This document shows, piece by piece, positions 1-10,220 of a stretch of DNA of 24,445 bases. The stretch spans positions 26,120 to 50,564 of the forward strand of contig SZWC01018792.1 of assembly GCA_023375785.1 (NCBI GenBank). Reading direction: 5' to 3'. The stretch is from Penium margaritaceum. Taxonomy: Eukaryota > Streptophyta > Zygnematophyceae > Desmidiales > Peniaceae. How positions within the stretch are numbered: the stretch's first letter is position 1; the number at the start of each line of letters is the position of its first letter. The notes beneath the pieces were generated by a model. The model was not told the origin of the DNA and made no database searches. It saw only the letters and a list, made by a program, of their open reading frames with translations. Made by a program: the position numbers and the translations under genes.

Positions 1-20
1 CCCCCCCCCCCCCCCCCCCC
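1..20. repeat. poly-C run (C20) at the left edge
   Basis: Twenty uninterrupted C residues open the window, and a C14 run closes it. Similar runs lie inside (G18 at 3151-3168, G14 at 17445-17458). The run directly precedes the short-motif cluster at 31-123. Because both edges are C runs, I infer that the sequence was broken at homopolymers by the assembly; that is an inference, not something the bases prove. Confidence 0.95.
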
Positions 21-30
21 TCCTATTCCC

Positions 31-123
31 CGCTTCTGAATCGCGAGTCCGAGTCGAGTCTAAAGTCCGAACTCCGACTCGCGAGTCTTACTCGCGAGTC
101 CCCAGTTTTGGCTTACAGGCTTA
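31..123. mobile_element. probable right end of a TIR transposon, truncated by the window edge
   Basis: The stretch contains six copies of GAGTC or its complement GACTC (45-49, 51-55, 56-60, 76-80, 83-87, 96-100) plus one GAATC (38-42), often as CGCGAGTC. It ends in TTACAGGCTTA at 113-123. The same terminal heptamer AGGCTTA closes the element at 15600-18058, whose ends also carry arrays of a related pentamer (GAATC/GATTC). I therefore read this as the right-hand end of a related element whose body lies to the left of the window. No target duplication can be tested, because the other end is absent. Confidence 0.5.
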
Positions 124-2134
124 GGCTGAGGTGCCTAGGAAAGGGATAGAAAAGGTTGTGGTTTCATTTGGCGATGGCAACGATGGTGTAGCAATAGTAG
201 TCAGAGCTTGAGAAGTTAACAAGGCCTCTCTTGATATAGCAACAACCACCTTTGCCATGCGCATGCTAGCCCTAGCTTCGTCCTATCTTGCTTGAAACAC
301 TCTGGAAAAACTCTCTACCAAGTGCTACTAGTAAGACCAAGGTCAACTTCCTTGACAGCCTGAAGTTAGTATCAATTGCATGGCCAGACTTGCATGTCGA
401 GAACCTGCAAGCTACTATTGCATGACTGAGAGGTAAGCATGAATCTAAGGTCATTTGTGAGCTGATTAATCCCCATCAATTCAGGCCTTTTCATTTTCAA
501 TGAGCCTTGGGCAAGCATGTGAACAGGAAAATAACAATGAGATGGAATTTGCCACTTCCAAACCACAGCCTAGTCCATTAGGAGCATGGTGTATTGCATC
601 CTTGAACAGTGAGCTTGCATGCAATTGTCGGCCTCCGGTTGGCCGTGCGCCTTCCGTGTTTATAGGCCACATTAGACTCACAACAATTACAATGGCTGCT
701 CTTGCGTCAGTGGTATGATCTTACAAATGTGGTGCATTGTCACATCAATCAAAACGTACACTCACTCTCAAAGAGATCTCTCATCTTGCATTCAACCATG
801 TGACGATGGCTTTTACACCACAATGTTTTCTGGGACACCCACACTCGACCTTGTACCAACAAAATTCAAAGCAGAACACATTTATGGTATCAGTACTTTG
901 ATCCAAGTACACAAGTGTATCAGTAACATCACTGGCATTTGTTCCAATGTTTCAATCCCCGCATGGAGATTAAGACATACTGAAACACCCAAGCTCTTGG
1001 ATAGCTACAAGATCATTTTTAAAAAAGAGAGAAAAACAGGATACTAAACACATCAAGTACCAAACAAATTAGACAAATGACAATGTACCAGCCTTCAAGG
1101 CTACGCTGACATCCAAAATCCTAACAGTGAACCCCAAATATACACTTGTCAAGATTTTTATCCAAAAGATCCAAGTTCAACAGAAATTATGCATCCTACC
1201 AAATCACTTTGAGAAAATTTTCCCATGATATAATCTATAAGATGAGTTTACGCAAGCTGCCTAGATTGACCCTACCTTTGACCCCAAGTCATGCCCGCCT
1301 TTCTTTGACTGTCCACAATGCTGGAACATATCGTGGTCAAGCAGGGAGGATTGCAGTCGAGGTGCCATACTGTCGGATGGCTGTCTGCCACCTTTTCATC
1401 GATACGGTGACAAAACTGCTAAAGCAGAATATTGTTGACTTTCGATTGAGGCAAATTGTTGCAATGAAAAGAGTCATACCATGCGCCCGCTTCACACTAA
1501 TGGGGTCACTAATGGAGGCGTTTGATTGTTCCATAAACGCCCTTTTTTTCTATCGCATGGCTGAACACTTCCGATATGCGAGCCCATCAGGGTAATGCGG
1601 ACGCACAAATAGTAGGTGGCTGCAAAGTGGCTAGGTGCAACGCACGATTTGTTTGAAACAACTGTGGATCGACAAATCACACGCCATCAAAATGAACATC
1701 GGGTGAATGAGAAGCCAGGCTAAAGCCGTACTGAACGCATTCTGTCATGCAATTGTACAATAAGAAACAGATATGTGTAATGACCAACCTGATTGGTGCA
1801 AAACATTTGAAACCGGTCGTGCCAAATCTATCAAGAAATGAAGGTGTCAGTTTGAGGCAAAATTGGTAGGAAGGTCCGCGCTGCCAGGCAAACCACGGAG
1901 GGCTTTTAAAAAACATTTAATCCACTGAACCTGGCCGTTAGATCGGCGTATCTTCTTGGTAAAGACTGTGATACTGCGGGTCTTGACATTGATGATGCTT
2001 GACCGTGGCATAAATTAGGCACAAAATCATGTGCTCAAAACTAGTTATCTATATTCTATTAAAACATGCACGTGCCGTTGTCGTGATTTTTTCAGGTCAG
2101 TCAGCATCACCGCAATCTGTAAGCAGAGCAGCTT
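124..2134. other. about 2 kb without a supportable gene
   Basis: Open frames here are short, overlap on both strands, and match no protein family I recognise. The longest (plus strand 1146-1595) begins with TTG rather than ATG. A 110-codon plus-strand frame at 715-1047 starts with ATG but has no recognisable motif and no supporting structure. A minus-strand run near 390-690 has a few pieces that look protein-like, but I cannot assign them. It is most likely old transposon debris or intergenic sequence. Confidence 0.6.
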
Positions 2135-2220
2135 GAATTTATGTGCCCTAAGGCACGTAAATTCATGGGATAAAAATCCATTCAATTTATGTGCCCTAGG
2201 GCACATAAATAATGAATGGA
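2135..2220. repeat. tandem pair of long palindromes
   Basis: The first palindrome is 2135-2164, arms GAATTTATGTGCC and GGCACGTAAATTC (one mismatch). The second is a perfect 26-bp palindrome at 2185-2210 with half-arm ATTTATGTGCCCT, flanked by outer arms TCCATTCA (2177-2184) and TGAATGGA (2213-2220). The two share AATTTATGTGCCCTA at a spacing of 48 bp, and each is followed by GATAAAAATCCATT. The unit thus looks like a duplicated palindromic module able to form cruciforms or RNA hairpins. No gene overlaps it. Confidence 0.9.
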
Positions 2221-3010
2221 AATGAGATAAAAATCCATTTTCCAGCATAAAAACTCAAACTCACATGGTAGAAAATGTTCAAAGCATGTTATTTCATGGA
2301 AAGTTGGTCTTACAAGTGTCAGTTTTCCACCAAAAGAGGCTTCCACTTGGATATTCGACCGCTATCTTGTGCATCAACATCACCAATGCCTTCATAGAGC
2401 AATTAAACATCCACCTTATGTGAAAACACTAGAACAGAAGTATAATACAACATATTAGATGGATAGCAAGGTAACATTTATATCTGTTACTTGTAAAATG
2501 GACAAGAAAATATCACCACCTCGGCTCTCTCTGCATGATCACTCTAAGCTCATCTTAAACAGGAGCTCCACTCCACGGGGAGGCTAAAGCATACCGTCGA
2601 GCCCCCAGCCACAGGATTACGACCTGCGGAAGATATACTCTTATGGGTGAGGGTTTGCAGGTGTGACCCCCATATCATACACGGAACGTGGGTTCCGTGG
2701 TACCTAAACTGGTGTGACACAAGTCACATGGGGCACAGTCAAAGCTCATGCCATAGAATTGCATTTGGCCTTCAAGATTTCAGCATAGGTTCCCTTGCCT
2801 TTGAGGTTGTCTAAGTAAAAAACAGTTGTGGTCCGTTGTAGTTGTTGCAACGTTACCTGTTGCCAATACGCAATGCCATTTCCATGTGAAACTTGTGATG
2901 CTACTACTGCACATAACTTCTATTTATGTTGCTGCCGTACTACTTGTTTATCTCTGTACATATCCCTCATGTTTTGGCCGTGAGTGGACAGGACATGCTG
3001 GTGCAACGAG
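2221..3010. other. non-coding stretch, no gene seen
   Basis: Only short unrelated open frames occur. Nothing on either strand resembles a known domain, and I see no RNA gene. The 2570-2720 part is slightly more GC-rich but shows no clear structure. Confidence 0.5.
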
Positions 3011-3027
3011 TGCCACTCGTGCACGCA

Positions 3028-3109
3028 GGTTCTAGGGAACAAGGTTCAAGAACCTCGCTTCTGATTCTCTGGGTGGAATCGCGGTTCCGACTATCCCATT
3101 TCAGAAGCG
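3028..3109. repeat. GGTTC/GAACC short-motif cluster with hairpin
   Basis: Copies of GGTTC (3028, 3043, 3083) and GAACC (3050), with GATTC (3063) and GAATC (3076), are packed into about 60 bp. A 9-bp perfect inverted repeat CGCTTCTGA (3056-3064) / TCAGAAGCG (3101-3109) bounds the right half. CGCTTCTGA also begins the cluster at the left window edge (31-39), and GAATCGCG occurs in both (38-45 and 3076-3083). It resembles the end arrays of the TIR elements, but no AGGCTTA terminus is visible here. Confidence 0.6.
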
Positions 3110-3150
3110 TGAAAGGGTTGTGTTTCCCGCACCTTCTTGGGGAGGGTGCA

Positions 3151-3168
3151 GGGGGGGGGGGGGGGGGG
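3151..3168. repeat. poly-G run (G18)
   Basis: Eighteen uninterrupted G residues lie about 40 bp from the CGCTTCTGA hairpin arm. On the opposite strand this places a C run before CGCTTCTGAA, as at the left window edge, where C20 also precedes CGCTTCTGAA. Confidence 0.95.
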
Positions 3169-3847
3169 TAGTTATAATGACAGGAGGGTTGGATCTAGTC
3201 CACCCTACTCCTTTTTTTTTAACCGTTAAGCTTGCAAAATTTTGAACAGTTGGATGCATGCTCATGGTACATGTGGCACATGCTTCAGACGTGTTTTCCA
3301 AGGTGCATGCATGCATCAAACACCCACCTCACATGACACAGAATCCTGCAACCTTCAAACTAAAGGTTTGCATGCCTTCCTTGTTGCTGGGCCAGTTCCA
3401 AACTCCTCTCTGATTCCCTAGGTCAACTTACTTCACAGGAGGTATGTGTGCTCCCACTCTGTGGAAGCTGCAAAAAAAAAAAAAAAACAAGCATCCTTGT
3501 TGAGGATGTTTTTCATACAACCAGGGGGAGCTTCCTAGGATGGCGTTCCTTATGTCAGTGACATATGGGATGTGTTTTCCGCATTCAATCTGGGAACTGC
3601 TGACCAGACGCCTCAAACACGGCCTTGATGCACTTAAGTCTCAAAGCGGGCATCACCACATGGACGAGTTGGAGGGAGGGAATTAACTGTCTTTCCGCCA
3701 TTAAGCGCGTTCATGGAACTCCGACGTCCTAGCCGTCAATCAAAGTGGTCAAGTGCACTCGCACGGTAGTTTCCACCATTACGCTAAGTCCTGCCAAGCA
3801 TCTGCCTCCTAGAGGTGCTCGGCAGCAGCCGCAATAGCTGACAATGA
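3169..3847. other. non-coding stretch before the hAT relic
   Basis: I see no supportable gene. It contains an A16 run at 3472-3487. It may be the 5' flank or leader of the hAT element that follows, but I found no inverted-repeat terminus to prove this. Confidence 0.5.
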
Positions 3848-3949
3848 CGAGACACTCAATCTCCACCTCTTGAGTCCAATGGCAATGATGAGTCAGAAGA
3901 GGAAGAGGATGGAAAAGCAAAAGGCGATAAGAGGAAGAAGTACAAGACG

Positions 3950-4084
3950 GTGATTTGGAAGTTTTTCAAAAAGCAAGCTGCCGATCCTGAACGCGCCAAC
4001 TGTCAGACCTGCGGGGAAGACTACAATTGCAAGTGGGACAACACATCTGCCATGCGCAAACACCTTTGCCTTAGCCATAGGAAG
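3950..4084 (+). other. BED-type zinc finger region of the hAT relic
   Basis: This is a DNA-binding module typical of the N-terminus of hAT transposases. Visible residues are the aromatic W and F near the start, CxxC within CQTCG, the conserved NTSAMRKH stretch and the closing H-x4-H pair (HLCLSH). All four zinc ligands are present, so this is the best preserved part of the relic. The frame is open upstream to a stop at 3845. No in-frame ATG precedes the finger in that open stretch, so the original start has been lost or lay in another exon. Confidence 0.85.
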
Positions 4085-5377
4085 CTATTAAAACAATTAA
4101 AGGAGATGGAGGTTGCTTCCGCACAACAATCCGCAACTGCCAACACTGTAACTGCCCTGTTGAAGCCGTTCGAGCAGATCCTGGAGCAAGATTGACGGTC
4201 ATCGAGCGGGCGGTAGCAGGTATAGGCAGAACCTTCAACGAGCGGTACTTCATGTACTACATACGGAATTATTTTATTGACAAAAATGTGTGTTTTTTTT
4301 CAATGGAGTCGTACTGGTTGGACACCGCTTTCCAGCACAATAACCGGTTTGCCAAGCTCTCTGGTCGTCTAACCATCGCGCGCAGCATCATGATGGGAGC
4401 CGTGGAAGTTTGGAAGAAGCTCCGCCGGATTCTTGCCGAAGTCACATCAGCCATAAGCTTCACGAAAGATGGCTGGAAGTCCGGTGCAAACATGAAGTAT
4501 GTGGACACCGTGGCACACTGGGTGGGTGAATTCAAGGTTAAAAGCATGGCGCTGTCCTTCCCTGCCATCCCAGGCTAACACATTACACAAACCATGTTTG
4601 AGTTGTTCAGTGAAGCTATGAAGGGATGGGGGCTCTGAGACCGCATGTTCTGCATCACTAAGGACAATGAAAGCACAAATCAACAACATCCTGTCCTTCC
4701 CTGTAATCTCCGTGATCATCTCAAAGGCCTGGAGGATTGCTACCTTTGCAAATCGCAGCACTCTGAGGGAGCAATCCCTCATCATTGCGTGCTCAAATGC
4801 AAGAGTGAAGTAACAGTCCTTGCACCTTGACATGGAGACTCCGTGGAACTCGACGCTCAACAAGTGTAGTCAAGTGTTGGTCCTCCACAGAGTCCTCGTG
4901 CCGTAGCTGGCCAGGCACAGCCGAGATGGTACCTTGTTGATTCCTTCAGACAAGGAGTGGGGGACTAATGTGTTGCTCACCCTCATTCTGAAGCTGTTCC
5001 TACACTGATGACATCAGCACGTTGAAGTACCCAAGTCTTATCCCTGTCATTCTATTTTTTGAGAGCATGATCACAAAGACAAATGGATGACATGTGTACT
5101 CAATCAATGCTGAGAAGAAGGGAAAGCAGCGGGGAGCACATGGCCAGCTGAACATGAAAGAGCAGCTGGTGGCCCACATGCGCACTGGCCTTGATGCCGT
5201 CATGGAAAAGTTGGAGAAGTATGCCGTGCTGCTCACGGACCGACACGTGCTGGCAACTGCAGCTGACCCTCGGTTTCGCCTCCGCTACTTTGAGAAAACC
5301 CGTCATCTGATAGGAATTGCCTCTGAGCCCGAGCTTCAGGTCAAGGTGCTGGAGCTGTTACGCCTGTAACATGCCAA

Positions 5378-5535
5378 GGTGGTGGCAGCAGGAGAAGGAG
5401 CTGAAGCAGCAGCAGCAGCAGAAGCATGAGCAGGAGCAGCAGATTCTGTAGCTACTGATAGCAGCCAGGAAGCCCAGAGCAGCCAGAGTGCAGCAGCAGC
5501 AGCAGCACCAGCTTTGCCCCCGCGTGCTGCAGCAG
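5378..5535 (+). repeat. CAG/GCA trinucleotide-rich tract
   Basis: Interrupted runs of GCA repeats code mainly for alanine (glutamine and serine in part) in the hAT frame, between the LATAADPRFRL block and the dimerisation block. The tract contains a TGA in frame. Low-complexity expansions of this kind are common at linkers; no function is implied. Confidence 0.85.
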
Positions 5536-6228
5536 CAATAGAGGGATCAAGAACGAGTCGAGGCAGCCTTAACTGATCCACCAGGGGGCATTTTTTCCCC
5601 GCGTGTGCCAGCGGCAGCACATGAAGGGGCACCGGCAAGCAGCTTGGAGGGAGAGGTGGAGAGGCGGATGAAGCTTCCAGTCAAGGAGTCACATGGAAAC
5701 ATGCTGCTGCACTACAAGAAGAAAGAGAAAACCTTCCCCACCCTCTTCCTTGCCGCCATGGACTTGTTTGCAGACCTGGCGACCTCAACACTATCGAAGC
5801 AGCTTCTTTCGTTGGGCCGCCACGTCATTACAGACTTCCACCATTCACTGTACCATAGAAAAACTCCCCACGATTGAGTCATGTATCAACAAGAAGAGCC
5901 TCCTTAAATTTCCCATCGACCACCATGGCAAAATTTCCCCCGACCTAAGAGTGGAAGAGGAACGATTCAGTGAGCTGCAATGGAAGGAGATGGCTAGATT
6001 GGTGGGAGAGGCTGCTGAGGAGTTGGAGGGGTTGCGGCTGTTTGACACGGGGAGGAAGATGAGGGGATGGATACGAGGGGGCATGGTGACAACGACGAAG
6101 ATGAGGAGGATGGTGAAAGTGGACTGGGTGATACGGCTAGCATTACAATGTCAAGGTTGTGTCATGCTTTACAATTTTGTTTTGAACTTAACTGCTTTCC
6201 TTTCAAATGTCATGTTTCACATCTGGTT

Positions 6229-6319
6229 TGAACGTCATGGTTCTGTTCATGTTCCAGATTTGCATGGAAATGTTAATCTTCAGATCTGCATGGTAGTGTC
6301 ATAGTTTATATTTGCATAG
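6229..6319. repeat. 26-bp tandem repeat, 3 to 4 copies
   Basis: AGATTTGCATGG (6256-6267), AGATCTGCATGG (6282-6293) and ATATTTGCATAG (6308-6319) recur at exactly 26 bp. A weaker upstream copy (TGAACGTCATGG, 6229-6240) may be a fourth. It lies just past the end of the hAT relic. Confidence 0.75.
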
Positions 6320-7355
6320 CAATTTCATGGATTAAAACTTCATGGCATTGTAATGGCTTGGAATGAAGATAACCACCCACCATGCTAATGAGAAAAGTTA
6401 CGTTGATGCACAGTGAATGGGTAATGCAGACCAATGCCATGCCTCAAGAGTGAAAGTCCACTCCATGACAGTGTCAACTCAAAACATGGCATGTTTCAGG
6501 ATGAGTAAGAGAAACCCCTTGTGCCAGAAAGGACATGTTTAGAGACGTGTGTGTCGTCAAGTGGTGGAACCGTGAAATGCGGTCTTGTGGAAAACTACAC
6601 GAGGCAAAAATGTATGGTCAAGAAGTTAATGAGTGACATTGTCATGCTACGATTGGTGTGTGTGGATAACGCTTGCATGTTCATGAGAACAGTGAAGAAG
6701 TGCCACATCATCGGTGTGAAGCTACCCCATTTTCGTCCCATATGGTGCCCTCCTCACTGGAAGCCCTGGGTCCATCCGGACCCTCTCTGGTGCGCCAGAC
6801 TGTGATTCATTTTTTCAAGTGAAGGAAATAGTATGTTAGATGTAATGGATCGTGTTTTCATATCTCTAGTACCTGTTCTATGTTCATTGTATTGGCCTCA
6901 TTTAATGTTGGTATGTCAAGTGTCACTTCCGTTTCCTATATCGGCACATAAGCGATATGCAAAGCATGAATGGGTGCATTAAAACAATGAAGAAGATGAA
7001 AATCAGGAGGCACACTAACAACCTTGGAGTTGCTTCTTATGTCCCATTCGACATGTGTAACATGTCCGGTGTGATGTAACCTCACTTAAAGGACAGGGTA
7101 TGATATACATATATGAAGTATACTTTATACCTCCGCTACCCGGCTTACGTTACAATGTTTGTTCACATTGGGAACTTATCCCCCAGGTGTTTCTTCTTGT
7201 GTGAAGCATTCCAAGCAAACATCACAGCCAAACACAAATTAATACTAATGATAAGCAAAGGTTTGCAAAAGGCCTCACGGACAAGTTTCACCAAGTACAC
7301 ATAACTCAGATGGACCTGGCTTCCCATTCAAAATCCACTACTACACTCAGGGGCA
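6320..7355. other. non-coding stretch, no gene seen
   Basis: Short overlapping frames only. A 94-codon plus-strand frame at 6521-6805 shows no motif, and its complement is equally unremarkable. No terminus of the hAT element was identified here. Confidence 0.5.
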
Positions 7356-7359
7356 TATG

Positions 7360-7640
7360 GTATGGATCCACCCAATGATGTCACACATGGGGCACAACTG
7401 GCCATCTCTGGCTCATGGCGTAGGTGTATCTGGATTAACTACAATACCATCATCGAATTTGGTTGCAGCATCCTAGAACACTTCTTTGACAATGAAGTAG
7501 AATGGTTTGGCCATGTCACATGGTTCTGGGCATGTTCTGTAATAGAACTTCACCACGAAGAGCCTCCATTCCGCGTGCATTCTTTAGAGCAAGCAGCATG
7601 TGCCAAATCCACACATGAATGAAGTGACTATTGGCGGTGC
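7360..7640 (-). pseudogene. possible transposon-derived coding fragment, unassigned
   Basis: One minus-strand frame has only three stops in about 90 codons. It gives a protein-like stretch with FYYRTCPEPCDMAKPFYF, a DAATKFDDG block and, near its end, a CxxC pair in LCPMCDIIGW. The composition (acidic, aromatic, proline-containing) looks more like real coding sequence than the other frames. I cannot assign a family. It may belong with the acidic fragment at 8151-8357 or the Mutator-like fragment further right on the same strand. The plus strand also has an 86-codon frame here, so coding on either strand is unproven. Confidence 0.25.
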
Positions 7641-8150
7641 TATGGACACTGGCGTGCACTCCATTGACTTGAGGTACAAAAGTTGCACAGAAGCACAGGT
7701 GGTTGTGTACCGACCTTAAATACTTTGGATAGAAGCATGTCTCTGTGGCCGAGGAATACTATACACCTTGCACATATCTGTTATGTATGAACACAATGCT
7801 TCACTGTATCCCCTCGTTTATGGGTGCAAAATGTGCAGAGGGCTGAGGTTCACAAAGCCATGTTCATGATTTGATGACTGAATCACAAGAAGTTCTACAA
7901 TGGATATGGATACACATCACTCAAACACAACCTCTGAGGCATGTGGAACCACACAGAGGCCCTCGCCTACTCATCCTACCACAACCGTTGTCATAACTTC
8001 TACGTGCACTGAAACCATGTCTACAACCAAGGGCTTCTTCCTTGTACTCCTCCACTGTGACACGGTCAAAGTGTTACAAGGATATTCATTGTTATGAGAA
8101 GACAAATTTCAAAGCGATGATGTACGAAAGGTGTGATATGACACCTCACC

Positions 8151-8357
8151 TCATATCCCAAGTGCATCCATGCCACCCACTTCATGGTTCTCGTCTTCTC
8201 CCCCTTCTTTATCTGTTCTAGCATTTGTGTCCCCCTCGTCTTCTTCTCCTACATTGACTTCTGCATCAGTCCGCAACCCCTTGTACTGTTTGATAAAATT
8301 GACACCTTCTCCGCCGTGGTCCTCTTGGGTCAACAATCTATTCTTTGGCTCTGCCAT
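8151..8357 (-). pseudogene. short acidic ORF, possibly an N-terminal fragment
   Basis: A 68-residue frame starts at an ATG (8357) immediately after an in-frame stop and begins MAEPKNRLLTQED. Its second half is very rich in Glu, Asp and Gly (blocks such as EEDEGD and KEGGEDEN). No domain is recognised. The biased but varied composition favours genuine coding sequence over chance; an acidic N-terminal segment of a transposon protein is the simplest reading. The downstream frame is quickly broken. The plus strand has overlapping short frames, so this call is tentative. Confidence 0.3.
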
Positions 8358-8815
8358 GTATCCCTATTAGTCCTCACTACAACTTTCAGACACCGTACTA
8401 GCACTTGAAAGGTTGAGCAAAAACAATTTTAGTTTCTACGTAATAAAAGTTGTGCCGATGGTTGTTTTACACAATCACAAAATCCAAGGAGGCAGTTAAA
8501 CACAAACACAATATAGTCATCTGTCTGGTGACCTAATTCAAGTCCTGGCTCGCACTCTTTGTGCCTTGCGTCATTTGAACATCGAATTTTGAACCTGGCC
8601 CACCGAACGATGGCGACTTGAGCGCCGAGGCACACGGTTAGGCTCACATGTTGCTTCCTGTGACTCGTGAGCCTGGGCTAGTCTCGGTTTGTCCTTTGCT
8701 CTGTTTTCCAAAGCGAAACCATGAGCCAAAAGGTGTTTTAACACAAACACAAACTCGAACCCAAAAACTTCACACAAACAAAAGATAATGGGTAAAAAAA
8801 TATTTTTTGAACCTT

Positions 8816-9168
8816 TCATGTGCTAGCACAGTACGTTGTCGTCGAAATCGACAGCTGATGTCTCACTAGATCTAAGCAGGATGTGGTCCACGATTGTTCG
8901 TTTTCATTCGGCACGAGCGTCCATGCCATGGGACATGCATGGTCATTCATGTCAAAGAATTGCATGAACAACATCACTTGTTTATGACCGTTCTTGAAGA
9001 AGGTTCCATCCATGGTCATTATTTGCCTCGAGTAGTCCCACCTGAGGCGTGTCACTCCCGGGCCACAAAAGCCCACTTGAATTTGTTGTTGCTTTCCATC
9101 TTCGCCACAGCATAACTCGTTCGGTCCACACATTTTAACTGCACATTGCTTTCGTTCTGAACGATGGG
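8816..9168 (-). pseudogene. Mutator-like (MULE) transposase fragment
   Basis: MULE transposases are DDE enzymes of Mutator-type DNA transposons. The fragment shows the family's first catalytic block: an aromatic/basic lead-in, then IMTMDGTFFKNGHK carrying the first Asp, a hydrophobic strand (VMLFMQFFDMND), and the CPMAWTLVPNENEQSW block. That last block matches the P-x-A-x-x-V-x-x-E-N-x-x-S-W pattern of the family. The frame can be read upstream of the first Met (9133) to about 9168. The later Asp block (usually SDR) is not found; the frame decays at 8816. It is therefore a truncated relic of about 115 codons. No terminal inverted repeats were identified. Confidence 0.75.
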
Positions 9169-9169
9169 C

Positions 9170-9960
9170 GGATGAGAGTCACACATTGTGTTTTATTTGT
9201 ACGCGAGCTATTTCACCTTAAAATACATGAAATAACTTGGTAGATCTAACAACATACGATAGCAGTGAAAGCGTACATTATTTTTGTGTGCCGTGCACTC
9301 AAGAAGTCATGTGGATAGATTCCAGTCATGCTAGATATTGTTATGGCATCAGCTTTGCTATGTGGATCCACCTCTCAGTGCAAAAACAAAGCAAGAGGGG
9401 TTTGGACTAAGGCGGGTATTCATCTTTGGATGGACCCATCACTTGAGTATGGTAAATTTGAACCACCTGCCATTGTCTCTGGAGGTCATGATAAGGCGAT
9501 TGAACTCCCGAGGTTCTGTGAATGGTTCAATTTAATTACATTTCCCAAGAAAAAACGATTGCCTCTTTAATTCCACTGATGAGGCATCCATTAGGAGAGG
9601 TTTATCAAGTGCCTCCAATGAGGGTGGACCCACAAAAGCCTTTGTAAAAGCATAAAACTTACAGATAGCTCAGCCTGGGGATTCGGTTGCAACATTGCAA
9701 GTGTCACACTGGTTGTGAAGGTGCATGACCTGAGTGGGGTCACTTGGAACTAATGACGGGAAGACAAAATGACGTGATAATCAAACTTCCTCCCGTGGCA
9801 TAATTTTGGGCCCGCAAATCAACGAGCCCGTTATTACCTCAACACTGGTTATTTTTGCATTGAATATGCTTGATAAACTTGGAATATGAGCATAACAATT
9901 CTATGCAACTTGACAGACAAATATCATGACGAGTTCTTGGAGTGGGTGATTTTGGTTGAC
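9170..9960. other. stretch without a recognised gene
   Basis: A plus-strand ATG frame of 80 codons (9328-9570) ends in a basic KKKRLPL tail but matches nothing I know. The region could hold the N-terminal part of the MULE relic (minus strand) or the 3' end of the Ty3/gypsy element. I looked here for a copy of the sequence right of gag (a 3' LTR) and did not see one. Confidence 0.5.
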
Positions 9961-9965
9961 CTTGT

Positions 9966-10220
9966 CTATGAGAGGTTATGATTTCTCCTCAGATAGATTA
10001 GGACTTTGTAACGTGGAACCATTTCATTGCAATCATCCACATTAGTGTGACTCCCAAGAAACAAAACCAGTCTTCTACAAACGTCGAAACATGCCAAGAC
10101 CAGATTACAAGACCAATGTGTTCTTTGCATCGGATCACGGAATGTAGCGGTAAAAAATTTAGTCTGAAGAAGCAAGTGGGTTTGATATCCGAGACATGTT
10201 TTTCCATTTACTCGGACCAT
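9966..10220 (-). pseudogene. possible C-terminal tail of the Ty3/gypsy integrase
   Basis: Two overlapping minus-strand frames follow the integrase core. One has pieces that vaguely recall the post-core segment of gypsy integrases (a basic, aromatic stretch where the family usually has its 'GPF' motif). The match is weak, and a frame change would be needed in the middle. Position is the main argument. Confidence 0.3.

Larger units (their letters stand above)
3848..6160 (+). pseudogene. decayed hAT-family transposase
   Basis: hAT transposases cut and paste their own element using an RNase H-like DDE core. Five pieces occur in family order. An acidic lysine-rich leader (KRKK) leads into a BED zinc finger (3950-4080: W-x2-F, CQTCG, NTSAMRKH and a second His). 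Next is the core start with SFTKDGW and TAHW-like AHWV (about 4290-4530), then ITKDNES, the second Asp block (4645-4690). LDMETPWNST follows (4826-4855), then LATAADPRFRLRYF (5250-5295). Last is the C-terminal dimerisation block with LPVKES, FPTL and LATSTLS (5640-5850). Stops at 4193, 4576, 4636, 4811 and 5367 and several frame changes break it. The usual SER of the last block reads SKQ. A Q/A-coding CAG expansion separates the last two blocks. It cannot encode an active enzyme. The family call is firm; the element's ends are not found. Confidence 0.88.

Noticed and set aside
1146-1595. 149-codon plus-strand frame
   Set aside because: It starts with TTG, not ATG, in a eukaryotic context, and has no motif.
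3028-3095. tRNA-like T-arm (GGTTCAAGAACC)
   Set aside because: The sequence cannot form the other tRNA arms; it is part of the short-motif cluster.
3472-3487. A16 run as the tail of a retroposed copy
   Set aside because: No retroposon body or target duplication could be seen around it.
4447-4863. 138-codon minus-strand open frame
   Set aside because: It is the complement of the hAT core, where the plus strand carries AHWV, ITKDNES and LDMETPWNST in family order.
5336-5638. Ala-rich minus-strand frame
   Set aside because: It is the complement of the CAG/GCA tract in the hAT relic.
5693-6304. 203-codon plus-strand frame
   Set aside because: Its first part overlaps the dimerisation block in the wrong frame; only a middle stretch around 5860-5920 may continue the hAT C-terminus after a frameshift.
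8490-8755. AACACAAACACAA occurring twice, about 240 bp apart
   Set aside because: The flanks do not align well; it is probably chance in A/C-rich sequence.
9000-10000. 3' LTR matching the sequence right of gag
   Set aside because: I compared words from 18220-19000 with this stretch and found only a shared GATGAGGCA, which is too short to mean anything.
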